Below, in pieces: positions 18,012 through 27,884 of a DNA stretch of 64,000 nt (position 1 is its first letter; each line of letters begins with the position of its first letter). The notes beneath the pieces are model-generated. The model was not told the DNA's origin, did not search any database, and saw only the letters and a list, made by a program, of their open reading frames with translations. The DNA is taken from the NCBI GenBank assembly GCA_002840975.1, contig PHDN01000005.1, positions 1 through 64,000 of the forward strand. Direction: 5' to 3'. Position numbers and translations under genes: made by a program. The DNA comes from Bacteroidetes bacterium HGW-Bacteroidetes-16 (GTDB lineage: Bacteria > Bacteroidota > Bacteroidia > Bacteroidales > F082).

Positions 18012-21000
18012 ATGAATAAAAATTTTCAATCCCTACTGTTAGGATTCGCTATAGCCATCCTGATGCCTTTTAGCCTACAAGCCCAATTTGGAAGTTTTAC
18101 CATCATACGTTGCGAAGATTCGGCTGCAGTAATTGCCTTGATAGACACTGTTTTCCTTAAAGGGGTAAATCCGTCACAATACAAGAATATCACTTTTAAA
18201 GGTGATCCGTATGCCGTTGGTTATTTTTACGATGGCTTTATGTTTGGCGGTTTTCAAACAAAGAAGGGCATTGTAATGTCTTCAGGATATGCCGGAGAAC
18301 TGGATAAAACCAACAATTGCAGCAACCAGGTTGTTTCATATAATACCACAGGAGGAAGTGATGTAGACCTGGCCAGCTTGGTTAGCACTTCTATCAACGA
18401 CGCTTGCGTGATAGAATTTGATTTTAAGCCCACCAATCAAATATCGTCTTTCAGATATGTATTTGGTTCAGAAGAATATCCTGAATATGTAGGAGGATCC
18501 TTTAACGATGTCTTTGGGTTCTTTCTTAGTGGGGATGGCATCAATGGGACATACAGCAACAATGCTGTTAATATCGCGCTCATTCCGAACACATCACTTC
18601 CTGTTTCTATTAACAACGTAAATTGCGGAAATACAAATCCTAATTGTCAACCGGGACCTGGAGGAACCTATTGCGATCTGCTCATTGAGAATATCGTAAC
18701 CACCTCACCGTCTTTTAAACAACTGGCCCTTAATGCGTATACAATTGCATTTACCGCTGATAATGCCACTACACCTTGTTCGTGGTACCACATCAAACTT
18801 GCCATTGGCGATGCAGGGGATTCGGCATGGGACAGCGGTGTTTTCCTCGAAATGGGCAGTTTTGACCCTGGAAAGATCACTGAAAGTACCAACTATACCC
18901 ATCCTACCGTTGATTCGCTTTTATATGAAAGTTGCAATAACCATGAAGCCATATTGTATTTCGATATTGGAAGCGAGAGAACCGAAGATTTTACCATTCC
19001 GTTCACTGTTGAAGGTACAGCTACGCAGGGAATGGATTACCTGTTGTTTTCTTCACAACCCGGTAAGATTTTTATCCCCGCCGGACAAACCTACGATTCC
19101 ATAGTTATCAGGCCTTTTGCTGATGATTTGGTTGAAGGAATTGAGGATATCCAGATTAAATATATCCCGGTGATTTGCGGAATGGGATTTGAAGAAACCG
19201 TAACCATACTACTTTCAGATGTACCCGACTTTGCCGATACCAACCTGGTATTCAATTCCGTATGCGAAGACACCATCACGCTTGGATTTAACAATGTGCT
19301 CACCGGCATCCCACCTTACACCTATCGGTGGCTTCCTGACAACCAGTCCACCGCATGGCTCGACTATAGCATAACTGGATCCGATTCAGTGGCCGTCCCT
19401 TGCGTTGTTACCGATACCTGTGGATATCAGGTAGTGGACACGGCCTTCGTGAAAGTACTTGCTTTGCAGGCAGATGCCGGACCGGATAAATCGCTTTGCA
19501 ATTTACCCAGCGTGCAACTGGAAGGTTCATCAGACGGAGCACAGCATTTTATGTGGGTTGCCAATCCACCCGATGCCACCCTGACCACGCCTGCCATTCC
19601 CGATCCCATCGTGAGTCCTTTGGTTAACACCACTTATACACTGACCGTTTCGGACAACTGTACCCATTACGACGATGATGAGGCCCAGGTATTTCTGGAT
19701 GTGGCTGTGGCCGATGCCGGGGAAGATCAATCCATGTGCGCGCAGCAAAGCGTCACGCTGGAATGCAACCAGGGCCAGATATACGGTTGGACCGCCAATC
19801 CACCTGACCCGGGATTACCTGCCCAGGCCGGAAACCAGACCATCACCGTTTCACCTGCCGTTACTACTCATTATTTTGTTGAAGTAACCAACGATTGCGG
19901 ATTCACCGCTACTGATGAAGTGATTGTCGTTGTAAATTCTTTACCTGTTGCATCAGCCGGAAACGACAGCGAAATCTGTTTAAACGAAAGCTATTCATTG
20001 CAAGGCTCTGGCGGAATACACTACGTGTGGAGTTCAATTCCTGATGATCCATCACTCCATGTAAATCAACAGGATACGCTGGCCAACCCGACAATTACTC
20101 CCGACACGCAGACCAATTATATCTACACAGTAAGTGTAACAAATGGATTTGGATGTGAGTCAGAAGCCAGCATGAATCTGGCAGTAAACCCCATACCCAA
20201 TGTGAGTGTAACTACCACTAATACAACCATTTGTTTAGGTGATTCTACCACTTTAACGGCCGTAGGAAATGCTGATTACACCTGGACGGCTGATATCAAC
20301 GACCCAGGTTTGACGGGACAAATACATAACCAGGCGATCAAAGTTTCGCCAACCGTTACCACAACTTATACTTTAACAGGAGTTGTGAGCGGATTTAATT
20401 GTCCGGCTACCATCGAACAAACCATTGTGGTCGTTCCCGAAACCACGGCCAATTTTTCGGCCAATGTGAGCCAAATATGTCAAAACCAGCCACTCACCAT
20501 CAGTTATGAAGGAAATGGAACGGGAAGTGGTATGTATCAGTGGGATTTCGACCAGGGAGCTATTACATCCGGAAACGGGCAGGGACCCTATTTGGTTGAA
20601 TGGACCGACACGGGATTAAAAACCCTGACATTGACAGTGACTGAACAGGGATGTCCGAGTGAGGAATTTACCCAAACCATCGAGGTATTGAACATGCCAC
20701 AGGCTGAATTTAGCGCCCTGGTTCTGGAAGGATGTCCACCTCTGACGGTAGCATTTACCGATGAAACACAGAATACCGGGACAACGTTGGACCACTATTG
20801 GACGTTTGAAACAGGACAAACCAGTACTGAGGTCAATCCATCCTATACCTATACCCTGCCGGGAACCTATTCTGTTAGTCTGCTGGTGACCGGCGACGAA
20901 TTGTGTGCCAACCAGAAAGAAAAGACGGCCTATATCACAGTACATGAAGTTCCCACGGCTGACTTTATTCCCGATCCTGAAGAAACCATTCTGGAGGAAG

Positions 21001-21476
21001 GAACCATCAGTTTTACTAACGCTTCAACAGATGTCGGCACGATGACCTATAGCTGGAATTTTGGGGATGGATCGCCCTTGTCAGTCGAAATTAATCCCTC
21101 TCATACTTATACTGATTCAAATGTATTTGAGATAGAGTTAATCACGACCAACAACAACCAATGTAGCGACACCACCATGAAAATTGTGACCATCCACCCC
21201 GATTTCGCGGTGTATGCACCCACCGCTTTTACACCAAACGGTGATGGCATCAACGATGACTTTGAAGTGAAGGGGATTGGAATAAAAACCTATTTACTCC
21301 AAATTTATTCCCGTTGGGGTGATTTGATTTATGAATCGAAGAGCCTGGAAGACAAATGGGATGGAACAATAAAAGGATCAGATGCCCCCATTGGAAGTTA
21401 CGTATATCAGATTCATTATACGAGTATGATCGACCGTGATTATTCAACAAAAGGGACAATTACCCTGATCAGGTAA
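18012..21476 (+). CDS. type IX-secreted multidomain surface protein (choice-of-anchor L, Ig-like/PKD repeats, gliding-type C-terminal domain)
   Basis: 1154 residues. A signal peptide ends near AQFG (about 24). A choice-of-anchor L domain follows (about 25-290; FGSEEYPEYVGGSFNDVFGFF is its hallmark), then a Calx-beta-like segment (about 300-405; GTATQGMDY, IPAGQTYDS). Four Ig-like repeats of about 80-85 residues span 483-810, each with a W..NPPDP-type turn and a VSPxVTTxY strand. Three PKD-like domains (about 810-1060; NFGDGSP..NPSHTYTDS in the last) precede the gliding-motility-associated C-terminal domain (TAFTPNGDGINDDF, about 1068-1154), which marks export by the type IX secretion system. 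No catalytic motif is visible; an adhesin or matrix role is inferred. Confidence 0.92.
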   Translation: MNKNFQSLLLGFAIAILMPFSLQAQFGSFTIIRCEDSAAVIALIDTVFLKGVNPSQYKNITFKGDPYAVGYFYDGFMFGGFQTKKGIVMSSGYAGELDKTNNCSNQVVSYNTTGGSDVDLASLVSTSINDACVIEFDFKPTNQISSFRYVFGSEEYPEYVGGSFNDVFGFFLSGDGINGTYSNNAVNIALIPNTSLPVSINNVNCGNTNPNCQPGPGGTYCDLLIENIVTTSPSFKQLALNAYTIAFTADNATTPCSWYHIKLAIGDAGDSAWDSGVFLEMGSFDPGKITESTNYTHPTVDSLLYESCNNHEAILYFDIGSERTEDFTIPFTVEGTATQGMDYLLFSSQPGKIFIPAGQTYDSIVIRPFADDLVEGIEDIQIKYIPVICGMGFEETVTILLSDVPDFADTNLVFNSVCEDTITLGFNNVLTGIPPYTYRWLPDNQSTAWLDYSITGSDSVAVPCVVTDTCGYQVVDTAFVKVLALQADAGPDKSLCNLPSVQLEGSSDGAQHFMWVANPPDATLTTPAIPDPIVSPLVNTTYTLTVSDNCTHYDDDEAQVFLDVAVADAGEDQSMCAQQSVTLECNQGQIYGWTANPPDPGLPAQAGNQTITVSPAVTTHYFVEVTNDCGFTATDEVIVVVNSLPVASAGNDSEICLNESYSLQGSGGIHYVWSSIPDDPSLHVNQQDTLANPTITPDTQTNYIYTVSVTNGFGCESEASMNLAVNPIPNVSVTTTNTTICLGDSTTLTAVGNADYTWTADINDPGLTGQIHNQAIKVSPTVTTTYTLTGVVSGFNCPATIEQTIVVVPETTANFSANVSQICQNQPLTISYEGNGTGSGMYQWDFDQGAITSGNGQGPYLVEWTDTGLKTLTLTVTEQGCPSEEFTQTIEVLNMPQAEFSALVLEGCPPLTVAFTDETQNTGTTLDHYWTFETGQTSTEVNPSYTYTLPGTYSVSLLVTGDELCANQKEKTAYITVHEVPTADFIPDPEETILEEGTISFTNASTDVGTMTYSWNFGDGSPLSVEINPSHTYTDSNVFEIELITTNNNQCSDTTMKIVTIHPDFAVYAPTAFTPNGDGINDDFEVKGIGIKTYLLQIYSRWGDLIYESKSLEDKWDGTIKGSDAPIGSYVYQIHYTSMIDRDYSTKGTITLIR

Positions 21477-21519
21477 AAGGCTGTGACAATACTTTATTTC
21501 ATCTATCAATCAAATACTT

Positions 21520-21990
21520 ATGACCCAGATTGGCGATTCTATTCTTGAAAAAATGAAGGCCCAAAAGGGCAAAAAATTCACCGGTTCACCCTCCCCTTTT
21601 ACCATGTGGCTCGATCCGGTTATCCTTGAGGTAGAAGAAGGTGCTTTGAGTTTTGAGTATCAAGTGAGGCACGACATGACCAATCCCATTAAAACCCTCC
21701 ATGGAGGAGCCATCGCGGGCATGATGGACGACACCATCGGGGCTGCCGTATTTACGCTCGGACTGAAGGAATTTTTTACTACCGTTAACCTGACGGTGGA
21801 TTATTTTTCGCCCGTGGTGGAAGGCGACACGATTATAGCCAGTGCAAAAGTGATAAAAAAAGGAAGGCAGATCGTACACGCAATTTGTGATTTAAAAATG
21901 AAAAATAGCGACAAGTTACTTGCCCACGGGACTTCGAATCTGATCAAGCTTGAGAGGAGACTAAATTCTATATCACCTTTCGCGGAGTGA
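21520..21990 (+). CDS. PaaI-family hotdog thioesterase
   Basis: 156 residues with a single hotdog fold. The family core LHGGAIAGMMDDTIGAA is at about 66-82, with the catalytic-type HGG and Asp in MMDD, followed by TTVNLTVDYFSPV near 87-99. Such enzymes cleave acyl-CoA or aryl-CoA thioesters; the substrate is unknown. It lies 43 bases after the secreted-protein gene on the same strand but shares no obvious function with it, and 160 bases before gapA. Confidence 0.87.
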   Translation: MTQIGDSILEKMKAQKGKKFTGSPSPFTMWLDPVILEVEEGALSFEYQVRHDMTNPIKTLHGGAIAGMMDDTIGAAVFTLGLKEFFTTVNLTVDYFSPVVEGDTIIASAKVIKKGRQIVHAICDLKMKNSDKLLAHGTSNLIKLERRLNSISPFAE

Positions 21991-22064
21991 ACGATCAAGG
22001 TGAGCAATAGATAAAATGGTTGTTACAAGAACAATTATTGCAGCCCGCTTTCCCCTAGTTTCCT

Positions 22065-22072
22065 TACCTTTG
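22065..22072 (+). promoter_or_regulatory. -7 promoter element for gapA
   Basis: TACCTTTG matches TANNTTTG. An ATTG at 22037-22040 lies about 24 bases upstream, near the expected -33 position. The leader to the ATG at 22151 would be about 70 bases. Confidence 0.55.
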
Positions 22073-22150
22073 CGCCCTTAGAAAAACCGGATTAGTGGAG
22101 AATTCCGTGTCATCAATTCATGATATTCTCCGGATCATATATATTAACTC

Positions 22151-23164
22151 ATGAAAAAAATCAGGATCGCCATCAATGGCTTTGGAAGAATAGGAAGGGT
22201 TACCTTTAGAAAGATACTGGAAAACAACCGCATGGAAGTAGTAGCCATCAACGACCTGACCGATCCGGCCAACCTGGCTCACTTATTGAAATACGACTCT
22301 GTTCAACGACAATTTGCAGGAGAAGTGTCGAGTTCAACCGACTGCCTGATTGTAAATGGACAAACCATTCAGGTGTTCAACGAACCCAACCCGGGGAAAC
22401 TACCCTGGAAATCATTAAACATCGACGTGGTGATTGAATCGACCGGATTATTCGTTGACAAAGAATCGGCCATGAAACACGTGCTGCTGTCAGGGGCGCG
22501 AAAAGTGATTATTTCTGCTCCTGCCAAAGGCGAAAGCGATGATGTAAAATACGTGGTGTTGGGTGTAAACGACCATGTAATCAACCGCGACGACGTCATC
22601 ATTTCCAATGCTTCGTGTACCACCAACAATGTGGCCCCGCTGATCAAAATCCTGGACGAACATTTCGGCATCGAAAAAGGCTTTATCACCACCGTTCATT
22701 CCTATACCAAAGATCAGAACCTGGTGGATGGTCCGCACAAGGACTGGCGACGGGGACGGGCAGCTGCATATTCTATTGTGCCTACCACAACCGGAGCTGC
22801 AAAGGCTGCAACGCGCATATTCCCCCATCTGAAAAACAATTTGGGAGGTGCCGGAATCCGCGTTCCGGTCCCCGATGGCTCGTTAACAGATTTTACCTGT
22901 ATCCTGAAAGTGTCGGCCAGTGTGGAAGAAATTAACAAAGTATTTAAAGAAGCGGCAGAAGGCCAACTGAAAGGCATCCTCCAATACACCGAAGATCCCA
23001 TTGTTTCGGTTGATGTGATTGGTAACACCCACTCAGCCATTTTCGATGCCAATCTCACCGCGGTATTGGGCGATAGCAATAAACTGGTAAAAGTAGTGGC
23101 CTGGTACGACAACGAAATGGGCTATTCGAGCCGTTTGGTAGAATTGATCGAGAAATTCGTTTAG
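22151..23164 (+). CDS. gapA: type I glyceraldehyde-3-phosphate dehydrogenase
   Basis: 337 residues. The Rossmann start INGFGRIGR is at 8-16, the catalytic Cys is in SNASCTTNNVAPL near 151-163, and the HSYTKDQNLVDGPHKD(W)RRGRAAA substrate segment is near 180-204. The NAD/NADP-discriminating region has the motif NDLTDPANLAHLLKYDSV. The enzyme oxidises glyceraldehyde-3-phosphate to 1,3-bisphosphoglycerate in glycolysis and works backwards in gluconeogenesis. All catalytic residues are present. The gene stands alone, convergent with lpxH. Confidence 0.97.
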   Translation: MKKIRIAINGFGRIGRVTFRKILENNRMEVVAINDLTDPANLAHLLKYDSVQRQFAGEVSSSTDCLIVNGQTIQVFNEPNPGKLPWKSLNIDVVIESTGLFVDKESAMKHVLLSGARKVIISAPAKGESDDVKYVVLGVNDHVINRDDVIISNASCTTNNVAPLIKILDEHFGIEKGFITTVHSYTKDQNLVDGPHKDWRRGRAAAYSIVPTTTGAAKAATRIFPHLKNNLGGAGIRVPVPDGSLTDFTCILKVSASVEEINKVFKEAAEGQLKGILQYTEDPIVSVDVIGNTHSAIFDANLTAVLGDSNKLVKVVAWYDNEMGYSSRLVELIEKFV

Positions 23165-23186
23165 GATCTACTGAAGTCAGAAGTTT

Positions 23187-23951
23187 TTACTCAGGTGAAT
23201 AGGTAAGTAACTGCATGTTGCCCTGATCGAAAACCGCGTAGGTAAAATGGGTAATCCAGTCACCAAGAATAACCAGTGAAGTAGTTTCGCCTATTTTTTC
23301 CAGAACAGGTACATGACGGTGTCCGAAGATGAAATAGTTCACATCAGGAAAGTCAATCAATTGGTCTTTAGCAAATTGTACCAATATTTGTTTTTGTTGT
23401 TCCGGAACGTTCTCAAACTTTCCTGCTTTAGCCACATTGGCCAACCGGCTTCTTCCCGAAAAATAAAGACCCAATCGGGTACCAATATCGGGATGCATCC
23501 ATTTAAATAAAAACTGGTTGGGCTTGAATTCAAACACCTTTTTCAGGAACTTATATCCATGATCGCCTGGACCCAGCCCATCGCCATGCGCCAGGTAAAA
23601 AGTGCTTCCACCAAACTCCCGGACCACCGGATTGCGGTAAAGATGCACATTCAGTTCTTTGGTCAGATAATCAAAGGCCCACACATCGTGGTTGCCCCGA
23701 AAAACATGCACAGGAATTCCCTGATCGGTGATCTCGGCGATTTTTCCCAATAACCTGACAAATCCTTTGGGGACAACGGTACTATACTCAAACCAAAAGT
23801 CAAAGATATCGCCCATGAGGAAAATCTCAGCCGCATCTTTCGACACCTCCGTAAGCCAGCTAACCAACAATTTCTCACGTATCAAACTGCGGTTATAATC
23901 AGGTATGCCCAGATGAAAATCAGAGGCAAAATACAACTTAGTCCTTTTCAA
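23187..23951 (-). CDS. lpxH: UDP-2,3-diacylglucosamine diphosphatase
   Basis: 254 residues of the calcineurin-like metallophosphatase fold. Metal ligands are visible in ASDFHLG (about 9-15), GDIFDFWFEY (about 47-56), RGNHD (about 84-88), AHGDG (about 119-123) and FGHRHVP (about 204-210). LpxH cleaves UDP-diacylglucosamine to lipid X, the fourth step of lipid A synthesis. It is third in the lpxK-pnp-lpxH unit, nine bases after the purine nucleoside phosphorylase gene. The presence of lpxK in the same unit supports the assignment over other metallophosphatases. Confidence 0.92.
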   Translation of the reverse strand: MKRTKLYFASDFHLGIPDYNRSLIREKLLVSWLTEVSKDAAEIFLMGDIFDFWFEYSTVVPKGFVRLLGKIAEITDQGIPVHVFRGNHDVWAFDYLTKELNVHLYRNPVVREFGGSTFYLAHGDGLGPGDHGYKFLKKVFEFKPNQFLFKWMHPDIGTRLGLYFSGRSRLANVAKAGKFENVPEQQKQILVQFAKDQLIDFPDVNYFIFGHRHVPVLEKIGETTSLVILGDWITHFTYAVFDQGNMQLLTYSPE

Positions 23952-23960
23952 ACGAATCGA

Positions 23961-24779
23961 TTAAAATGATGCAATTTCAACAACCATGCTTTTTATCAAG
24001 GCAATTAATTTTGGTGTTACCCGGCCAACGGCTTCAATCACTTCCTGATGCGAAATCTCAATAATTTTTCCTTCGACGCCCAAATCGGAGATCACCGAAA
24101 CTGCAAAAACAGGCAATCGCATGTGACGGGCCACGATCACTTCAGGAACGGTGGACATCCCTACAGCATCGGCACCCAATATTTTGATGTATTTATATTC
24201 GGAAGGAGTTTCATAAGTGGGGCCACTCACGCCGGCATATACACCTGTTTTATAGTGAATTCCAAGGTGGCGGGCGTTTTTCTTCGCGATATTCAACAAC
24301 TGCTTGTCATATGCTTCGCTCATATCCACAAATCTTGGCCCAAATTCTTCCATGTTGGCACCAATTAATGGGTTTGGCATCAGGTTGATATGGTCGGTAA
24401 TTAGCATGATATCGCCCACTTCAAAATTTTCGTTTACACCGCCACTGGCATTGGAAACAAACAGGTATTTTATGCCGAGTTGATGCATGACCCTGACGGG
24501 GAAGGTAACTTCCTGCATGCTATAACCTTCATAATAATGAAACCGACCTTGCATAGCCACTACCTGAACACCGTTCAGCAGGCCAAAAATCAATTGACCA
24601 TGATGCCCTTTCACGGTGGAAACAGGAAAGTGGGGAATCGTATGATAAGGTATGATGGCCCGTGGTTCTATTTCGGCGGCTAAATCTCCAATTCCGGATC
24701 CAAGTATAATCCCTATAACCGGAGGGTCTTTAATCTTCCGGCGAATAAAATCAACGGTTTCTGCTATTCTCTTTAACAT
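23961..24779 (-). CDS. purine-nucleoside phosphorylase (PNP-I family)
   Basis: 272 residues of the trimeric, mammalian-type PNP class, which splits inosine or guanosine with phosphate to base and ribose-1-phosphate. Visible are the phosphate-binding GSGIGDLA (about 28-35), GRFHYYEGY (about 79-87), the FVSNASGGVN base-site region (about 106-115), GPTYETPSEYK (about 185-195) with catalytic Glu, and the late SVISDLGVEG segment. The first 29 bases overlap the end of lpxK, so the two are translationally coupled although their pathways (purine salvage, lipid A) differ. Confidence 0.93.
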   Translation of the reverse strand: MLKRIAETVDFIRRKIKDPPVIGIILGSGIGDLAAEIEPRAIIPYHTIPHFPVSTVKGHHGQLIFGLLNGVQVVAMQGRFHYYEGYSMQEVTFPVRVMHQLGIKYLFVSNASGGVNENFEVGDIMLITDHINLMPNPLIGANMEEFGPRFVDMSEAYDKQLLNIAKKNARHLGIHYKTGVYAGVSGPTYETPSEYKYIKILGADAVGMSTVPEVIVARHMRLPVFAVSVISDLGVEGKIIEISHQEVIEAVGRVTPKLIALIKSMVVEIASF

Positions 24780-25818
24780 ATTTCTTTAATTGGTTTGATA
24801 AATTTGCTTCATCAACCCCATGCAATTTCATCACAATGGGAATATAAAACAAAGGTAAATTTTTGAGTTCGCTAAGGTACTCAGAATTCATCAACCTCAT
24901 GGCATCTTTTTCGGTGGTAACAATGATTTTATTTCCCGAAAAAGTGTCATCAAATATTTTGCGAATAGTTTGCAAGTCCTTGCGCTTGAACTGATAATGA
25001 TCGGGATAATCGAGCACGATGAGTTCTGTACATAAATCGTGCAGGTACTCCTGGAATGGGTAACTATTGGCAATGCCTGCAAACATGATAATCGTTCTTA
25101 CTTTCTGGTTCCAACTATGTTCAGAGCCGTCAGGAAACGAGATCGCTTTGCCGTAGGTAATGTAAGAAAAATAAAGAGATTGATGAGGCAACAACCTGAG
25201 CACCTGTTTCACCCTTCGCTTCGTAATAGGCGACAGCACCTTGTTAGTCTTGGTAACTATAACTATGTCTGCACGTTTAGCCTGGCTTACTACGTCGCGC
25301 AAACCACCTACCGGGAATAAATAATCTTCGTTGTAAAGTTTATGAATATCTGTAAGCAGAATAGACATTCCCGGTTTAATGTACCTGTGTTGAAAAGAAT
25401 CGTCGAGCAGTACCATTTCCAGATTTGCATCATCTTTGGATAAGTTTCTTACGCCCTCTACCCGGTCTTCAGCCACAGCCACTTTTATTTTGCCCTCAAA
25501 CTTCCTGAGGTACTGCATGGGTTCGTCACCAATATCCTCGTGGTTCGAAAACTGGTTCCCAAAAAGAAAACCTTTTGTTTTTCTGCCATAACCCCGACTT
25601 AGCACCGAAACTTTGTGGTCTTTATAAAACATCCTGATCAGATATTCCACAAAAGGGGTTTTCCCGGTTCCCCCCATGCTTAGGTTGCCGACTCCAATCA
25701 CGGGGATATCAAAAGAATGGGTTTTCAGCACTCCAACATCGAACAACCAGTGCCGAAACCTAATCGCCAAACCGACTATCCAGGCAAACGGAAAAAGAAT
25801 GATCCTCCATGAGTCCAT
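24751..25818 (-). CDS. lpxK: tetraacyldisaccharide 4'-kinase
   Basis: 355 residues. LpxK phosphorylates the 4' position of the lipid A precursor, at the inner membrane. The N-terminal hydrophobic helix (about 1-25) provides membrane contact, and the Walker A is GGTGKTPFVEYL near 50-61. LLDDSFQHRYI near 138-148 carries the catalytic Asp-His dyad, and ITEKDAMRL-like TTEKDAMRL near 303 is typical. The length is usual for Bacteroidota. The gene is divergent from the Nif3-like gene and heads the lpxK-pnp-lpxH unit. Confidence 0.95.
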   Translation of the reverse strand: MDSWRIILFPFAWIVGLAIRFRHWLFDVGVLKTHSFDIPVIGVGNLSMGGTGKTPFVEYLIRMFYKDHKVSVLSRGYGRKTKGFLFGNQFSNHEDIGDEPMQYLRKFEGKIKVAVAEDRVEGVRNLSKDDANLEMVLLDDSFQHRYIKPGMSILLTDIHKLYNEDYLFPVGGLRDVVSQAKRADIVIVTKTNKVLSPITKRRVKQVLRLLPHQSLYFSYITYGKAISFPDGSEHSWNQKVRTIIMFAGIANSYPFQEYLHDLCTELIVLDYPDHYQFKRKDLQTIRKIFDDTFSGNKIIVTTEKDAMRLMNSEYLSELKNLPLFYIPIVMKLHGVDEANLSNQLKKYVKENSRNR

Positions 25819-25880
25819 ACGCTTTTTATATTATTTATGCTTTTAGCACCAGCAAACGACTACAAAATTCCTTTTGTTAG

Positions 25881-25888
25881 TATCTTTG
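25881..25888 (+). promoter_or_regulatory. -7 promoter element for the Nif3-like gene
   Basis: TATCTTTG matches TANNTTTG; it lies 78 bases before the ATG at 25967. Confidence 0.5.
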
Positions 25889-25966
25889 AATTTCCAAACT
25901 CTTATAAAGTGCACTAAAGTACAAAAATTTACATTGATCAAAATAAAGTTATCATTAAGTAACTCT

Positions 25967-27061
25967 ATGAAACTAGCCGAACTTATTTCCTACCTGGAAG
26001 AAATTGCTCCCTTATCGCTTCAGGAACCTTATGACAACTCCGGGTTGTTGATAGGATCACCTGACAGCGAAGTCCATCGGGCCTTGCTTACTTTGGATGT
26101 TACGAGTGAAGTGGTTGCTGAAGCAATAGCACAAAACTGCGACCTGATTATTGCTCACCATCCGTTGATATTCAAAGGCATAAAAAAAATTACCGGCAGC
26201 AACGACACCGAAAGAACCATCATCGAAGCCATCAAAGCCGACATGGCCATATATGCCATTCATACCAACCTCGATCAGGTGTTTCTTGGCGTGAACAATA
26301 TGCTCGCCCATAAGCTGGGATTGCAGAACCTCAGCATACTTTCAGGCAAAAATCAGCTGCTAAAAAAGATTGTGACTTTTTGCCCGGTAGACCAGGCCGA
26401 TCAGGTGCGGGATGCTCTTTTTAATGCAGGAGCCGGCCACATTGGGAACTACGACAGTTGCAGTTTTAATCTACCGGGGACAGGGACCTTTAGAGGAAAC
26501 GAAGGCACTCATCCCTATGTCGGGAAACCCAAACAATTGCACCATGAAGCGGAAATCAGGATCGAAACCATTGTACCTGATTACCTGGTCAGGAAGACGA
26601 TCGCCGCTTTAATTCAGGCACATCCTTACGAAGAAGTAGCATACGACATCTATCCCCTTGAAAATACATCAAATTCCATTGGAAGCGGTATGATAGGAGA
26701 CGTGCCCCACCCTGTTTCTGCTATCGAATTTCTTACAACAGTAAAAAACGTTTTGGGTTGTCAGCATGTAAAACACAACAAATTAATCGATCATCAGGTA
26801 ACCAGAGTAGCCGTATGTGGGGGTAGCGGAAGCTTTTTGATTGGAGATGCTTTTAGGGCAAAAGCCGATGTTTTTGTTACCGGAGACGTGAAGTATCATG
26901 AGTTTTATGAACACCTTGGACTAATGACCATTGTAGATGCAGGTCACTTTGAAACGGAACAAGGCATAAAAGAATTACTTGAAGGCTTGATAACCAAAAA
27001 ATTTCCTAATTTTGCACTCCGAATTTCAAAAAAGAATGTCAACCCTGTTTCCTTTTTATAA
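25967..27061 (+). CDS. Nif3-like dinuclear metal-centre hexameric protein (DUF34)
   Basis: 364 residues from the ATG at 25967; the 31 upstream in-frame codons are AT-rich and unlike the family. The two halves of the NIF3 domain carry metal ligands in IIAHHPLIFKGIK (about 62-74), HTNLD (about 102-106) and VDAGHFETE (about 322-330), separated by a PII-like insert (about 130-225) typical of this long class. Family proteins (GTP cyclohydrolase I type 2/NIF3) are widely conserved, with disputed function. The next gene, a zinc-ribbon coiled-coil protein, is its usual partner in Bacteroidota and lies 19 bases downstream. Confidence 0.9.
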   Translation: MKLAELISYLEEIAPLSLQEPYDNSGLLIGSPDSEVHRALLTLDVTSEVVAEAIAQNCDLIIAHHPLIFKGIKKITGSNDTERTIIEAIKADMAIYAIHTNLDQVFLGVNNMLAHKLGLQNLSILSGKNQLLKKIVTFCPVDQADQVRDALFNAGAGHIGNYDSCSFNLPGTGTFRGNEGTHPYVGKPKQLHHEAEIRIETIVPDYLVRKTIAALIQAHPYEEVAYDIYPLENTSNSIGSGMIGDVPHPVSAIEFLTTVKNVLGCQHVKHNKLIDHQVTRVAVCGGSGSFLIGDAFRAKADVFVTGDVKYHEFYEHLGLMTIVDAGHFETEQGIKELLEGLITKKFPNFALRISKKNVNPVSFL

Positions 27062-27080
27062 AACAGAAATTTAAGTAACT

Positions 27081-27860
27081 ATGAGCAAAGAAAATGTAAT
27101 AAAGGAAGAAGAATTTAGTGTTGAGCAAAAGCTAATCGCGCTATATAGTCTTCAGCAAATTGATTCGCAAATTGATAAGATAAAAATTATCCGTGGCGAA
27201 TTGCCTCTTGAAGTAGAGGACCTGGAAGATGAAATTGCAGGGTTAAAAACACGTATTGCCAATTTCAACGAAGAAGTGGAAACACTTAACCAATCAATTC
27301 TACAACGCAAAGAAGCCATAAAAGAAAGTCAGGGCCTCATTAAACGTTATGAAGAACAACAGCTAAATGTTCGTAATAACCGCGAATATGACTCACTGAC
27401 AAAAGAACTTGAATTTCAGACGCTTGAAATCGAATTTTCGGACAAGAAAATAAAAGAGTCCATTTATAAAATCGAAAACCAAAAAGCGGAAATAGAGCAG
27501 GCTGAAAACAAGCTTAAAGAACGTCAATTGGATCTCAAATCCAAACAGGATGAGCTTAAAGACATCGTGGCTGAGACCGAAAAGGAAGAATTGAGGATGA
27601 TTGAAAAATCAAAAGACAACGAAAAATTCATCGAAGAACGCCTGTTGTCAGCCTATAAACGCATCCGAAAAAACGCACGCAACGGACTGGCTGTGGTTCA
27701 GATTGAACGTGATGCCTGCGGAGGTTGCTTTAATAAAATTCCACCCCAGCACCAACTTGATATCAGGGTGCACAAAAAAGTGATTGTCTGCGATTATTGT
27801 GGCCGCATTTTAGTCGACAACGAAGTAGCGGATATTGTTACTGAAAAACTGAAAGAGTAA
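27081..27860 (+). CDS. coiled-coil protein with C-terminal zinc ribbon (C4-type)
   Basis: 259 residues. Most of the chain (about 15-185) is a long charged coiled coil with the NNREYDSLTKELEFQ segment found across this family. The C-terminal zf-RING_7-type ribbon has two cysteine pairs, CGGCFNKIPPQ near 215 and VCDYCGRI near 240, spaced for one zinc ion. It is related to the CT398/Nif3-associated proteins; nucleic-acid or sigma-factor binding has been proposed for relatives. It is co-transcribed with the Nif3-like gene and ends before a strong terminator. Confidence 0.9.
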   Translation: MSKENVIKEEEFSVEQKLIALYSLQQIDSQIDKIKIIRGELPLEVEDLEDEIAGLKTRIANFNEEVETLNQSILQRKEAIKESQGLIKRYEEQQLNVRNNREYDSLTKELEFQTLEIEFSDKKIKESIYKIENQKAEIEQAENKLKERQLDLKSKQDELKDIVAETEKEELRMIEKSKDNEKFIEERLLSAYKRIRKNARNGLAVVQIERDACGGCFNKIPPQHQLDIRVHKKVIVCDYCGRILVDNEVADIVTEKLKE

Positions 27861-27884
27861 TCTATTTCAAAAAAAAACCTTTGG

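Noticed and set aside
22369-23112. Long antisense ORFs over gapA
   Set aside because: They are reading-frame shadows of a highly conserved gene and have no start context or family match.
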